Made by a program: the position numbers and the translations under genes | Notes under the pieces: model-generated | What the model was told of the DNA's origin: nothing | The model's database searches: none | The model's input: only the letters and a program-made list of their open reading frames with translations | In this document: positions 14,447 through 22,966 of the stretch, piece after piece | How positions within the stretch are numbered: position 1 is the stretch's first letter | Layout: the number at the start of each line of letters is the position of its first letter | DNA from: Streptomyces luteogriseus | GTDB lineage: Bacteria; Actinomycetota; Actinomycetes; Streptomycetales; Streptomycetaceae | NCBI RefSeq assembly: GCF_014205055.1 | Contig: NZ_JACHMS010000001.1 | Coordinates: 7,964,501-8,028,500, forward strand | DNA length: 64,000 bases | Reading direction: 5' to 3'

Positions 14447-16072
14447 CTACGCCTCGGGCACTGCGTGTGGTCGTTCTGTCTGGGGGTGGAGACCCTGCTC
14501 TTGCGGACTCGCGTGGTCGGGGGATGATGCTGTCCGTTCAGCTACGAGGCTGACCAGGTCGTCCATGGTGGTCGGCTTCGCCAGCTCGTTTTCGGTGATC
14601 ACGACGCCTAGGCGCTCTTCGAGAATCATGGACAGCTCGGTCACCGCCAGGGAGTCGATGCCGGCTTCCTCCTGCGTCGCCTGACGCGTGATCGATTCGG
14701 CCGGCAGGTTGCCCTGGTGGACCAGGATGCCTTTGATGAAGTCGAAATCGATGACGACTGCGGTATCACGGGCAGCGGCAGGTACGGGGAGCGTCACGCC
14801 GGCGTGGGGAAGTTGCTCCGCTCGGCTGCCCGCCTGAGGGTCGTCGTCAGAGCGCGGGAGGTCGCCCACGGCGTCGTGGAACAGACTGGGCAGCTGGTTC
14901 AGGCCGGGGAGGGCGGCGTCGGTAACGAAGCAGATGCTGGTGGTTCCGTTGTAGCTGCAGGCCACGATCGACGCCGGCTGGTGCCGGGGGAGCCAGGTGA
15001 AGGGCTGGAGGCGGGTGACGGGGTCCTGTTTGTAGCGCAACGGCCGGTGGACGGCGAGGTAGGACGTGCTGATCGTGGCTCGGTCGGGTGTGGTCAGCCG
15101 GGTCGCCAGAGCATGGAAGGCGCGTGCGGGGACGAGGTCCATCACGGAGCGCATGGCCTTGTGGCGGGCCGGGTCTTTCGTGGTGCGGGTGGCGGCGATG
15201 ACGTGGTCGAGGCGGCCTTCGGCTGTCGACTCGTGGCAGGGCAGGGGCGCGGGTGCGAAGGTGAAGAAGTTTCCCGGCCGGTCGTGGTCCTCGGTCCGGC
15301 GCAGGTTGACCATCGTGATCGCTGGGAGCGGCCTGCCGGCGCCGAGGGGCCAGGATTGTGCTGCCCATGTGCGCAGGGCTCCGCTGAGGGCGGCCAGGAA
15401 GCCGTCGTTCGTGTCGCCGCCGCGGGCGGTGGCGGCTTGCCGCAGCCGCTGGGTGGGGACATCCGCCCAGTTGATATCGCGGTGGCCGGTCAGGGACAGT
15501 TCGGTGTCGCTCCAGGCGTTGTTGATGGCGCTTGCGGTGAGCATGCCGCGCACGGTGCTCAGGTAGGCCGCGGCGCCTGCCCGGAGCGCTGGGCGCGTGG
15601 TGGGCGAGGGTGCGGTGCCGAACAGAGCGGTAAGGGTACCGAGGAGGCCCATACCGTCCTGGGTGCTGTGGTGCGCTCGCAGGCAGATGGCATAACGCCC
15701 CGGGGCGTACCCGGCCAGCAGCCAGATGTCCCACAGTGGGCCCTCGGCGGGCAAGGGGTGCGCGACAAGACCGGTCAAGGCCGTATCGAGGTGCTGGTCG
15801 CCTGATGGCAGGTGCTGTTCGCGGACGCGGTGGTTAAGGTCGGGGGCTGGGTCGTGGTGCCAGCGGGCTTTGAGTCCGGGGCCGTGGAGGTAGTGGGTCA
15901 GGCGCGGTTGGTCTTTCAGGTGGGAGCCGACATAGGCGCGGAGTTCGCTGAGGGTTGGAGTGGTTCCTTCCAGGTGGAGGATCACTCCGATGGTCTGGGA
16001 AATCGTGGGATAGACCTGGGCCATGTCGTGCATGGTCAGGTCCATGGGCCTGGGACGCAGGGGCACGGTCAC
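14447..16072 (-). CDS. WS/DGAT-type acyltransferase fused to an acyl carrier protein
   Basis: Residues 1 to about 440 have the condensation-like fold of wax-ester synthase/diacylglycerol acyltransferases. HHSTQDG at 134-140 is the HHxxxDG catalytic motif. A linker rich in Asp, Ser and Pro follows, then an acyl carrier domain at about 445-520 with EEAGIDSLAVTEL. Ser474 is the phosphopantetheine site. Ordinary WS/DGAT proteins are about 450-480 residues and lack a carrier domain. The GTG at 16072 has GGAGA five bases upstream. Logical role: hold an acyl chain on the ACP and transfer it to a hydroxyl, here probably a terpene alcohol. It sits between KAS III and a class II/class I terpene cyclase pair on one strand. 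Domain calls are firm; substrates are inferred. Confidence 0.85.
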   Translation of the reverse strand: MTVPLRPRPMDLTMHDMAQVYPTISQTIGVILHLEGTTPTLSELRAYVGSHLKDQPRLTHYLHGPGLKARWHHDPAPDLNHRVREQHLPSGDQHLDTALTGLVAHPLPAEGPLWDIWLLAGYAPGRYAICLRAHHSTQDGMGLLGTLTALFGTAPSPTTRPALRAGAAAYLSTVRGMLTASAINNAWSDTELSLTGHRDINWADVPTQRLRQAATARGGDTNDGFLAALSGALRTWAAQSWPLGAGRPLPAITMVNLRRTEDHDRPGNFFTFAPAPLPCHESTAEGRLDHVIAATRTTKDPARHKAMRSVMDLVPARAFHALATRLTTPDRATISTSYLAVHRPLRYKQDPVTRLQPFTWLPRHQPASIVACSYNGTTSICFVTDAALPGLNQLPSLFHDAVGDLPRSDDDPQAGSRAEQLPHAGVTLPVPAAARDTAVVIDFDFIKGILVHQGNLPAESITRQATQEEAGIDSLAVTELSMILEERLGVVITENELAKPTTMDDLVSLVAERTASSPDHASPQEQGLHPQTERPHAVPEA

Positions 16073-16121
16073 GGGGTTCTCCGCGGTGGTGGTTCGGTGG
16101 GGTGGGGGGACAGACGTCAGG

Positions 16122-16397
16122 TCAGGCCGGTGTGAGCCGGAGAATCGGCTGGAAGTGTCCCGAGCGTTGGGCGAAGGAGACGTAGGTTGGCCCGGCTTGG
16201 ATGAAGTGGTTCCGGGCGGCGGTCCGCTCGATCCCTTTCAGACGGTCGGTAGCGGCTCGGTCGAGGTTGGTCGGGGACTCGTCGCATCGGTGCACGTGGC
16301 TCCCGGATACGGCCAGGGGCCAGTCGATGCCCGCTGCACATCCCGTGGCCAGGCATAGGTGCCCGGGCAGGGAAGCCGGTTTGGAGCGCGGTCTCAT
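16122..16397 (-). CDS. Small protein of unknown function, 91 residues, between cyclase and acyltransferase
   Basis: The ATG at 16397 overlaps the stop of the upstream cyclase gene in an ATGA arrangement and has GGAGG eight bases before it, so translation is coupled. The protein has no signal peptide or transmembrane helix. It contains Cys residues in an N-terminal LCLATGCAAG stretch and in HRCDESP, then a basic helical C-terminal half. I know no family with this sequence. Its strict placement inside the pathway suggests an accessory or partner protein of the cyclase or of the acyltransferase. Confidence 0.7.
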   Translation of the reverse strand: MRPRSKPASLPGHLCLATGCAAGIDWPLAVSGSHVHRCDESPTNLDRAATDRLKGIERTAARNHFIQAGPTYVSFAQRSGHFQPILRLTPA

Positions 16398-18001
16398 GGG
16401 GCTGTCCTCCGGGCGAGTTGCGCATTGCTGTGCTGGCGGCCCGGCACGGCAATGCGGGGTGGCCGGATGCGAGGGGTGAGGTGGCACAGAGCGAGAAGAG
16501 TGAACGCGTCGGCCAATACGGGGACGTGATACGGGAAAGGACGCGGGCCGAGCATGTCGGGAACGGAGCTGATGCTGCCGTCGGGACGCTGCTGCGTGAG
16601 CAGGTAGCCAGTGGCGTGCGCAGCGGGAGCAGGGTCGCGCTGTCCGGCCAGGATGATCAGGGCGTAGGCGGTGCTGATGGCATCGCTTGAGGCGCCGTCC
16701 CTCTGTCCGAAGCCGCCGTCCGCGTTCTGTGTGCTCTGCACCAGGCCCGCGATCCGACCGCTCATGTCTTGGACAGTCAGAGAGGCCTGCCGGTGGAGGG
16801 TGGCGAGGTAAGCCCTGAAGAGGGTGTGCAGGCGGCTGCTGCTCCAGCCGGGGGGAAAGGAGCCGTCAGGCATCTGACGGTCGGCGAGGAAGCGCAGAGC
16901 AGGCTGGATGAGGTGACGGTGGCGGTCCTGGGTGCTGAGCGCGTTGATCGCGGCGGCGGTCATGCACGCCTCGGAGGGAGTGCCCGCTCCGTAGGTGGGG
17001 AATCCGCCGTCGGCGCCGCGGACCGCGACCAGTGCGTCCAGGGCACGCTCAATCGGGTCGCGGTAGGCGACCGGGTCCAGCTGATGCAAGAACTCGACTG
17101 CGACGGTGGTGCAGTCCGTGTCTGAGAGCTCAGCATGGTCGGTGTACGACCAGCCGCCGTTCGCGTGCTGAAGATGCACAAGGTGCCGGGCGATGCGGTG
17201 CATCACCTCACGCGGTGCGCCGGCACTGCCCAGAGCCAGACCCACGACGACGGTGCTCCACGTGTCGGTGTCCGTGACGAAGGGCAGGCCGCCGTCCTCC
17301 CGCTGATGCCTGAGGGCAGTACTCAGGCCGGCATCGACGACGCTCTCCATACCGGGGACGTCCACGAGGGCATGCAGGACTGACAGGTGAATGAAGAGGT
17401 TTCCCTCCCACACCCTTCCCGGACGTTGGGTGGATGCCAGCCGAGTGACATCCTCCCCGCCAGCGCGATTTCTACCTACCGCCCGGCCCAGGATCGCGTT
17501 CACCGCAACGGTCTGCACCGCAGCCCAGGGATGGAGCGCGCTCACATCGACAGCATGGGGAGCGGCGTCGGCATGGTCGGTAGCCACGCCCAGCATGGTG
17601 AAGATGGCCTGCACCAGGGCTCGTTTGCGTGAACCGGTGAAGTCCGGTACCCGGCTGACGATGTCCTCGAGGGCCTGGCGACGCGCCGGCTGCCTGGTGC
17701 CCCGGCCCAGGGCAGCGGCGGCTACGGTCGCATCAATAAGGTCTTCGCTGTTCTGATGGCGCTCCAGGTAGCTCACGATGCGAGTACGCGCGTCGTGGTG
17801 GCCAGATCCACACCGCTCCACCAGCGCCAGGGCGAGCGCGGATTCGAGGACCCGACTGCGGCAGGCGTCGCGCACGGCACCGTCCGTACCCACCCGGTTC
17901 AGCACGTGCACCAAAAGACGTCCGCGCCCGGCAGGCAGCGCTGCTGGGAAGTGCGACGGCAGCCAGGCCGGGGGGAGCTGCTCGGCGGCAGGGGGTCTCA
18001 T
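16394..18001 (-). CDS. Class II terpene cyclase-like protein (squalene-hopene/prenyltransferase repeat fold)
   Basis: From the ATG at 18001 the protein has 535 residues, the size of bacterial class II diterpene cyclases and smaller than squalene-hopene cyclases. QW-type repeats recur (QREDGGLPF at 233-241, QHANGGWSY at 278-286, GADGGFPTYG at 329-338, QMPDGSFP, QNADGGFG). A DTDCTT motif at 294-299 sits where class II enzymes carry DxDD: the central Asp296 (general acid) is kept and the last Asp is Cys. A second DTDTW is at 244-248. It would protonate an isoprenoid diphosphate to start cyclisation. AAGGA lies 11 bases before the ATG; the longer frame to 18124 is Pro/Arg-rich and less likely. 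It follows a class I synthase after 73 bases. Confidence 0.82.
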   Translation of the reverse strand: MRPPAAEQLPPAWLPSHFPAALPAGRGRLLVHVLNRVGTDGAVRDACRSRVLESALALALVERCGSGHHDARTRIVSYLERHQNSEDLIDATVAAAALGRGTRQPARRQALEDIVSRVPDFTGSRKRALVQAIFTMLGVATDHADAAPHAVDVSALHPWAAVQTVAVNAILGRAVGRNRAGGEDVTRLASTQRPGRVWEGNLFIHLSVLHALVDVPGMESVVDAGLSTALRHQREDGGLPFVTDTDTWSTVVVGLALGSAGAPREVMHRIARHLVHLQHANGGWSYTDHAELSDTDCTTVAVEFLHQLDPVAYRDPIERALDALVAVRGADGGFPTYGAGTPSEACMTAAAINALSTQDRHRHLIQPALRFLADRQMPDGSFPPGWSSSRLHTLFRAYLATLHRQASLTVQDMSGRIAGLVQSTQNADGGFGQRDGASSDAISTAYALIILAGQRDPAPAAHATGYLLTQQRPDGSISSVPDMLGPRPFPYHVPVLADAFTLLALCHLTPRIRPPRIAVPGRQHSNAQLARRTAP

Positions 18002-18074
18002 CGGTGGGACAGTCCTTGGATGGCGCGTAAAACACGGTCGAGCGTGAATCGGCAGGGCGGGCGAACGAGGCCGG

Positions 18075-19034
18075 TCACACGGGCCGGGGCGCCCAACGGG
18101 CATCGAAGCGATGGGTGACGCCAAGCCAGTGCAGCGTCGCGGCTACAAAGGACCCGAGTGCCGCCACGTAACGCCGTATTTCCTCCCGCTCAGTTTCGGG
18201 AAGGGCAATCGCCGTCAGCGAAGCGGCCAGGGCATGGAAATCCCTGACACGGTCATCGCGCATTGCCGTGGCGTGCTCGCGTGCCGAGGACAGGGAGCAG
18301 TCGCGCTCACGGCTCACCACCGTCACCAGGTTGTCGCGGCCCTCCCGCAGGTCATCCTCGGCCGATACCAGGTCATTGCTCCAGCCGGCCACATCAGCCA
18401 CGGCCCGCCGCAGGGCCCTCATGAGGTCCTCCCCCATGGGCAGGCCGGGCCAGGGCGCGCCAGCGGTGCACTCCAGGATGTCTGTCATAGGCAGGGCGGT
18501 GATGGTCCGGCGACGCCGCAGCACGTAGTCACTGAGCCCCATCGGGGCCCGGTCGATGCGGCCGGCGGCCTCTTCCTGCATGGCCAGGGCGAAGTCGCGG
18601 TAGTCGGCAACGAACCGCTTCCGCCACTGAGGGGACATCCGCGGAGCCGTTCGCCGCCACAAATCATCCAGGGCCTGCTCAATCCCGCTGGCGGATCCGG
18701 CAGGGCCGCCGGTGATCACGTTCAGCAGCCGGGTGAACAGCGACGCGACCTTTTCCGGCCGGATATCGACCCGGCTGCGGTCGAACCGGTCGTCGACCAG
18801 ACAGATGAATGCCGCCCACTGCGCCGTCAGTTCCAGATCGGCGTCGCTCGCCTCCGGCACCGTCAGCTCAGCGAGTTTCCCCAGCCGCATAGCAAGCAGA
18901 CGCCCTTCTTCAAAAGCGTCAACCACCAGCCTCAAGCCCCGCGCCCATGCCAGCACCGCAGCGCTGGTCTTCTCAGCCCGAACCTCACCCAGCAGACCAG
19001 CACTGACAAGGCCGGCACCAGTCTCCCCCCACAT
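18075..19034 (-). CDS. Class I terpene synthase
   Basis: The 319-residue helical protein has both metal-binding motifs of class I synthases: DDRFD at 81-85 (DDxxD) and NDLVSAEDD at 220-228 (NDxxSxxxD/E, here ending in Asp). It would ionise an isoprenoid diphosphate, or the cyclised diphosphate made by the class II protein next door, with Mg2+. Length is typical of bacterial sesqui- and diterpene synthases. The ATG at 19034 follows the upstream gene's stop by five bases, so it is in one operon. No prenyl diphosphate synthase is in the cluster, so the precursor comes from elsewhere. The product cannot be deduced. Confidence 0.9.
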   Translation of the reverse strand: MWGETGAGLVSAGLLGEVRAEKTSAAVLAWARGLRLVVDAFEEGRLLAMRLGKLAELTVPEASDADLELTAQWAAFICLVDDRFDRSRVDIRPEKVASLFTRLLNVITGGPAGSASGIEQALDDLWRRTAPRMSPQWRKRFVADYRDFALAMQEEAAGRIDRAPMGLSDYVLRRRRTITALPMTDILECTAGAPWPGLPMGEDLMRALRRAVADVAGWSNDLVSAEDDLREGRDNLVTVVSRERDCSLSSAREHATAMRDDRVRDFHALAASLTAIALPETEREEIRRYVAALGSFVAATLHWLGVTHRFDARWAPRPV

Positions 19035-19039
19035 CCGAC

Positions 19040-19654
19040 TCAGCCCAACCCCGGTACCACATCGACACGGCCCGCCAGCGTGGCCAGGCTGCTCCCAGTG
19101 GGAACCGGCGACGTGCCGAACGCTCGAGAGAACACCGCCGCACCGTCCGGCTTGAGCGTCGTACTGAACGGCCTGCCCTCAACCGAGCCTGGCGAATTCA
19201 CGGAGGGCATAGTGACCGTGATCTTCGTCATGTCGAGCTCGTACGTGGACAGATCAACCGGCAGCGTCGCTTCATCTCCGACCGTCGCATCCACCAGCAT
19301 CGACCGCTGCGCCAAGTCACCGTGCGCTCCGGTGAAGCGCAGAGTGCGCCCGTCCGAGGCCTTGGTGAAGGTCAGTCCACCACTCGCCGTCCAGGACCCC
19401 TCGGTCAGGTCGAGACTGATCTTGCCCTTCATCGGCCACTGCACGCACGGAGTCGGCCCTGAAGGGTCCAGCACAGCCGGAGCATCAGCCGCCATCACGA
19501 CTCCGTCAGCCGCCAGATGCTCAGCCGCCGCTGAAGACAAGCACCACGTGGTCGTCCCTGCGACAGGCATCACGGGTCCCGCAGCCACTGCCGCAGTCAC
19601 GCCAACGGCTGACAGGGAAACAAGAGCAGTGGCGATCACCGTGCGACGTCGCAT
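19040..19654 (-). CDS. Secreted protein, resembles HtaA-type domain
   Basis: The ATG at 19654 with GGAAGG seven bases upstream gives a 204-residue protein. A clear signal peptide (MRRRTVIATALVSLSAVGVT, then AAVAAG) is followed by a beta-rich body. Segments such as SLDLTEGSWTASGGLTFTK and RTLRFTGAHGDL resemble HtaA/haem-carrier-type domains known from Corynebacterium and common in Streptomyces secreted proteins. Haem binding is not shown here. It is the first gene of the reverse-strand run and lies five bases before the terpene synthase. Its link with terpene biosynthesis is odd; it could trap or present the product outside the cell, or simply be upstream by chance. Confidence 0.65.
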   Translation of the reverse strand: MRRRTVIATALVSLSAVGVTAAVAAGPVMPVAGTTTWCLSSAAAEHLAADGVVMAADAPAVLDPSGPTPCVQWPMKGKISLDLTEGSWTASGGLTFTKASDGRTLRFTGAHGDLAQRSMLVDATVGDEATLPVDLSTYELDMTKITVTMPSVNSPGSVEGRPFSTTLKPDGAAVFSRAFGTSPVPTGSSLATLAGRVDVVPGLG

Positions 19655-19888
19655 GAGCAAGCCTTCCGTTGGACGGCTGCCAGAATTGCCCATAACACCT
19701 CCAACATCTGGTGAGTGAACGTTTTCGCACCCGAAGTTCACCTGAAGGCGTGAGGCCCCGCTCCAGCTGCGTGGCGACGAGAACGCACACGTCGGTCCAC
19801 CACATCGGCCACCTCGCGTGCGGGTTCCGTTTCAATACCCGTCCTGTTCGGCCGCACCGCGACCTGGGGACACCCCGGCACGCCCCAG

Positions 19889-20330
19889 GTGCTCGCCGTG
19901 CATCTGCAACGGGACCACGAGAAGCGGACGTTCAGCTTCGAGGAGGCCCCGCTGCCGCTGCCCGCGATGGCGCATCCTGGCTCATCCACCGCGGCTGCCC
20001 GCGCGATGCCATCGGCCTCGACCCCGAGCTGGGCCCGCCGCCGACTGACGAGGCCACGCGAGCACGCCTCGCCGACGACGGCGACCACTACGCCATGGGC
20101 TATTCCTACACCAGCGACGACCCGGACGACATGGTCGTCGTCGTGGCACTGCGTGCCCTGGACGCTCACCCTGCGCGAGGGCGGCTTCACGGTCGACGAG
20201 GCCCGGCAGTGGTGCGACGACCGGCTCACCGGCGAGGCCGGCCCTCTCCCGCCGGTCCGCCCGGCAGCCGCCCGGCCGGTGTGGCGAAGGCCCCTGCCTC
20301 GCGCCAGGCCGTTCGCGCTGAGCGCTCAGC
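19889..20330 (+). pseudogene. Frameshifted Streptomyces-type hypothetical gene
   Basis: Pieces in two frames form one protein: LAVHLQRDHEKRTFSFEEAP, then after a shift near 19965 DEATRARLADDGDHYAMGYS with YTSDDPDDMVVVVALRAL, then after a second shift near 20165 TLREGGFTVDEARQWCDDRL and TGEAGPLPPVRP. Each piece has good coding character and follows the last with little loss. I know the pattern only as a conserved hypothetical. Two single-base-type indels break it. Confidence 0.55.
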
Positions 20331-20469
20331 CCGATGCGGGCGGCGCAACATAGCCGACGATCGCCGGTTAGCCTAACCGGCGATTCTCCGGACTCTTATA
20401 CAGCCGCCGGGGCAACCCCCGCGGCGCCCTTCCATACATTCCCCACGCCTTCACGGAGGCTTCTTCCGC

Positions 20470-20683
20470 ATGCGCTCCACCCGAATTGCCGTATTCGCGG
20501 CGATGCTCGGCGCACTCGCGCTGCTGGTGCTGTCTGCCACCACCGCCAGCGCCGCGACCGTACCCACCGCAGCAACCGCCGCCCCCGCCGCCAGTTGCCA
20601 TCACAGACAAGACGACCGGCGTCGAGGGCTGGGTCTCCGGCACTTACGTCTACCGGGACGTCCGTATGCGCCTGGACTGACCG
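20470..20683 (+). pseudogene. Small secreted protein gene, frameshifted
   Basis: The ATG at 20470 with GGAGG upstream opens a perfect signal peptide, MRSTRIAVFAAMLGALALLV followed by ATTASA. After the Ala/Pro-rich stretch the meaningful sequence moves to another frame, AITDKTTGVEGWVSGTYVYR then DVRMRLD and a stop at about 20683. A one- or two-base indel near 20590-20600 explains this. The mature part would be very short, so the gene may also be truncated. Confidence 0.5.
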
Positions 20684-20782
20684 GGCTTCAGCACGTCCCG
20701 GCAAGCGGCTGATCCGCCGAGTACAGGGCCCCTCACATTCCCTACGCATCGGCCCAGCCCAGCCCGGAACAGGAGTTCCCCC

Positions 20783-21102
20783 TTGTTCGACGGCATATCC
20801 GAGGATTCTGCGGATGTCGTGGGCGTGCTCACCGAACGGATCGCAGCGCGCTTCGACATGGGCATGGACCAGTTGAAGGCCGCGGTCGCCGCCGCGCCGA
20901 CCGCGAATCCCGACGCCACCGACGTCGTCAAGTGGCACAACCTTCTCGTCGAGGCTCAGTCCGTGCTGGAGCGCGCGAAGGACGACCTCATCGCCGCACT
21001 GCAGACCAGCCCAGCGAGGTCGACGACCCGACGATGGGCCTTGCCCACCGGGTGAACGCGGCCGTCACTGCCCGCGACGGCCGGGCCATGGTGGTGCGCT
21101 GA
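20783..21102 (+). pseudogene. Hypothetical gene with late frameshift
   Basis: A TTG at 20783 with AGGAG seven bases upstream opens an acidic helical frame, FDGISEDSADVVGVLTERIA and onwards, that is good to about residue 75. In the annotated frame the end degenerates to SPARSTTRRWALPTG. One frame over it continues naturally as SEVDDPTMGLAHRVNAAVTA then RDGRAMVVR and a stop at 21102. A single-base change near 21010 would restore a protein of about 106 residues. The function is unknown. Confidence 0.5.
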
Positions 21103-21263
21103 CTCCTCGACCCGAATGCCCCAAGGAAGAAAGACCTCGCCGCAGAGCGCCTCGCCCGCCTTCGGCCCCGCACCAGGCCTGCGGTGCAGACCAGCGCCCC
21201 CAACCGGCCCGCGGGTTCAACCGGTACCGGGCTATCCGCTCCGCCCCCCCGCACGACCGGTGC

Positions 21264-22145
21264 TCACCCCCGTTCGGGAACGACTGCCACGGGACAGGCT
21301 GCGTGATGGAGCACGGCATGTGTGACGCGGCCGACGTGAGGGCCGAAGCGTCCGTGAGGGTGCCGGGCGCCTACGACGAGGAGGGCGGCGTCCGCCGAGG
21401 CGTCGAGCAGCGCGGCGCGGGCCGGGCCCTCGATGACCCGCCGACGCACCTCGACTCCTGGATGCTCCTCGGTCTGCGCGCGTAGCCCGCTCTCCAGAGC
21501 CTCCACGGCACGCCGCCGGTGCACACGGGCGGGTTCGCCGGTGAAAGGGGCGTGGTCGGTCGCCTCTTCTGCCGGGACGTCCCAGGCCCACACCGCCTCG
21601 AGCGGCACACCGCGCCGGGCCGCCTCCCGGAACGCGAACCGCACCGCCGCCGAGTCAGCCGGTTTGTCGGGGACGCCCACCACCACACGCCGCCCACGGC
21701 TCCGTGGCCCGGTCCGGTTGTCGTGGGCGCCGCGCACGACGACCACCACACCATCGGCGCGCCCGGCCACGGACAGACAGACCGAGCCGGACAGCAGCTC
21801 GGCGGCGCCTCCCCGGCCGCGAGACCCGATGACCAGTACGGAGGCCTTGCGCGCCGCACGACGGAGCACGGGTACCGGCCCCTCGGGCACGACCTCGGTG
21901 GTGACCTCGGTGCCGGGGACGCGCTGCCGGGCGCGCTTCGCCGCGGCCACCACGAGCACGTCGGTGAGTATCTGCTCCGACCGCTCCTGCGCCGCGGGGA
22001 AGACCGCCTGTTCGTAGCGCTCCCACAGCGAGGCGTACACCACGTGCAGGGGGACGCCGCGCAGCGCTGCCTCGTCAGCGGCCCAGTCGACGGCCTGCAG
22101 GCTGGCCTCGGAGCCGTCGGCACCGACGATCACCGGCAGGTCCAT
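21264..22145 (-). CDS. Universal stress protein, tandem UspA domains
   Basis: The 293-residue protein starts MDLPVIVGADGSEASLQAVD, the Walker-like ATP-binding opening of UspA. The first domain ends in IGSRGRGGAAELLSGSVCLS. A second domain has VVVGVPDKPADSAAVRFA and ends in VGARHPHGRFGPHVGRVTHA with HAACPVAVVP. This G-2x-G-9x-G(S/T) pattern binds ATP. Tandem Usp proteins in actinomycetes are induced in hypoxia and stationary phase. The ATG at 22145 follows a GAGG. It lies 64 bases after the Rv1733c-like gene on the same strand, and the unit is preceded by a DosR-like palindrome at 22851. Confidence 0.92.
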   Translation of the reverse strand: MDLPVIVGADGSEASLQAVDWAADEAALRGVPLHVVYASLWERYEQAVFPAAQERSEQILTDVLVVAAAKRARQRVPGTEVTTEVVPEGPVPVLRRAARKASVLVIGSRGRGGAAELLSGSVCLSVAGRADGVVVVVRGAHDNRTGPRSRGRRVVVGVPDKPADSAAVRFAFREAARRGVPLEAVWAWDVPAEEATDHAPFTGEPARVHRRRAVEALESGLRAQTEEHPGVEVRRRVIEGPARAALLDASADAALLVVGARHPHGRFGPHVGRVTHAVLHHAACPVAVVPERG

Positions 22146-22209
22146 GTCCTCATCCCTCTCTCGTGCACCGCGTCGGTCGTGTGCGACGACGGCTACCCGG
22201 GCGGCCGGG

Positions 22210-22803
22210 TCAGTTGCTCGCACGACCCCACCGCGATCCCTGCTTCCGCCACTCCGCCTCCCACGCACGGCTCCGGCGCCGGTCGAGGACGACGCGCGCT
22301 GCGTAGAACCCGGCGGCTGCCGCGGTGGCGACGCCGAGGAAGGCGGCGGCCCCCATGAAGGTTGCCACGATGTCCGCCTGGCCCGGTGTCTGCGGTTCGG
22401 TCGTGAGCCGGTCCTCCCGGTCCATCCACACGGCAACCCGCTCCCCGGCCTTCAGGCCGGCGTTCACCCGGGTCCTGCCGGTGTGCGATGTGCCGTCAGC
22501 CGCGGTCCAGCGCACTGTCGTGATGACGTGGTCAATGGCCACTTCACCGCTGACGAAGCCGCGGGGCGCTTCGCGGACCAGGACGGCGGTGGCCGGGCGA
22601 CGCTCCGCGCGTTGCCGGGCGAGTGAGTCCACCGTGGCCCGGGCGCTCAGTACACCCGCCACAGGGCCGGCCACGGCCGTCACGAGCCAGACGGCCAGCA
22701 GGATCCAGGCCTCCAGGACGTCTTCGCGGCGACGCAACGGGCTGCGGCGCCAGCGCCACAGGTGTGATCGTCGGACGGTTGTGCTCGGAGTCATCGTGCT
22801 CAC
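22210..22803 (-). CDS. Rv1733c-family transmembrane protein
   Basis: The 197-residue protein has the family's architecture: a basic WRWRRSPLRRREDVLEAWIL opening, one N-terminal helix, an extracytoplasmic beta-rich middle (VRWTAADGTSHTGRTRV), and a second hydrophobic helix near the C-terminus followed by basic residues. Rv1733c itself belongs to the M. tuberculosis DosR dormancy regulon; the biochemical role is unknown. Here it is the first gene before a universal stress protein. A partial palindrome GGGCCGTTCGGGCA lies 48 bases upstream of the ATG at 22803, so it may be in the same type of regulon. Confidence 0.82.
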   Translation of the reverse strand: MSTMTPSTTVRRSHLWRWRRSPLRRREDVLEAWILLAVWLVTAVAGPVAGVLSARATVDSLARQRAERRPATAVLVREAPRGFVSGEVAIDHVITTVRWTAADGTSHTGRTRVNAGLKAGERVAVWMDREDRLTTEPQTPGQADIVATFMGAAAFLGVATAAAAGFYAARVVLDRRRSRAWEAEWRKQGSRWGRASN

Positions 22804-22850
22804 CTCCGGCTTCCGTTTCCACCCTTGCGCCGAAACGGCGTGGGCGGGAG

Positions 22851-22864
22851 GGGCCGTTCGGGCA
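22851..22864. promoter_or_regulatory. DosR-like box (imperfect) before the Rv1733c-like gene
   Basis: GGGCCGTTCGGGCA matches the recurrent island palindrome GGGCCGNNCGGCCC except near the right end. It lies 48 bases upstream of the start at 22803. See the boxes at 23778, 24913, 24957, 26151, 27432 and 31050. Confidence 0.4.
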
Positions 22865-22966
22865 GGACCGAAGCCTCACGCGGACCGACGGGCCTTGTCG
22901 TCAGGGGGAGTGCATGCCGCTCGGGCCGTGTGCGTCAGGGGCGTCCCCGGGGCACTGGGCAGGGCC

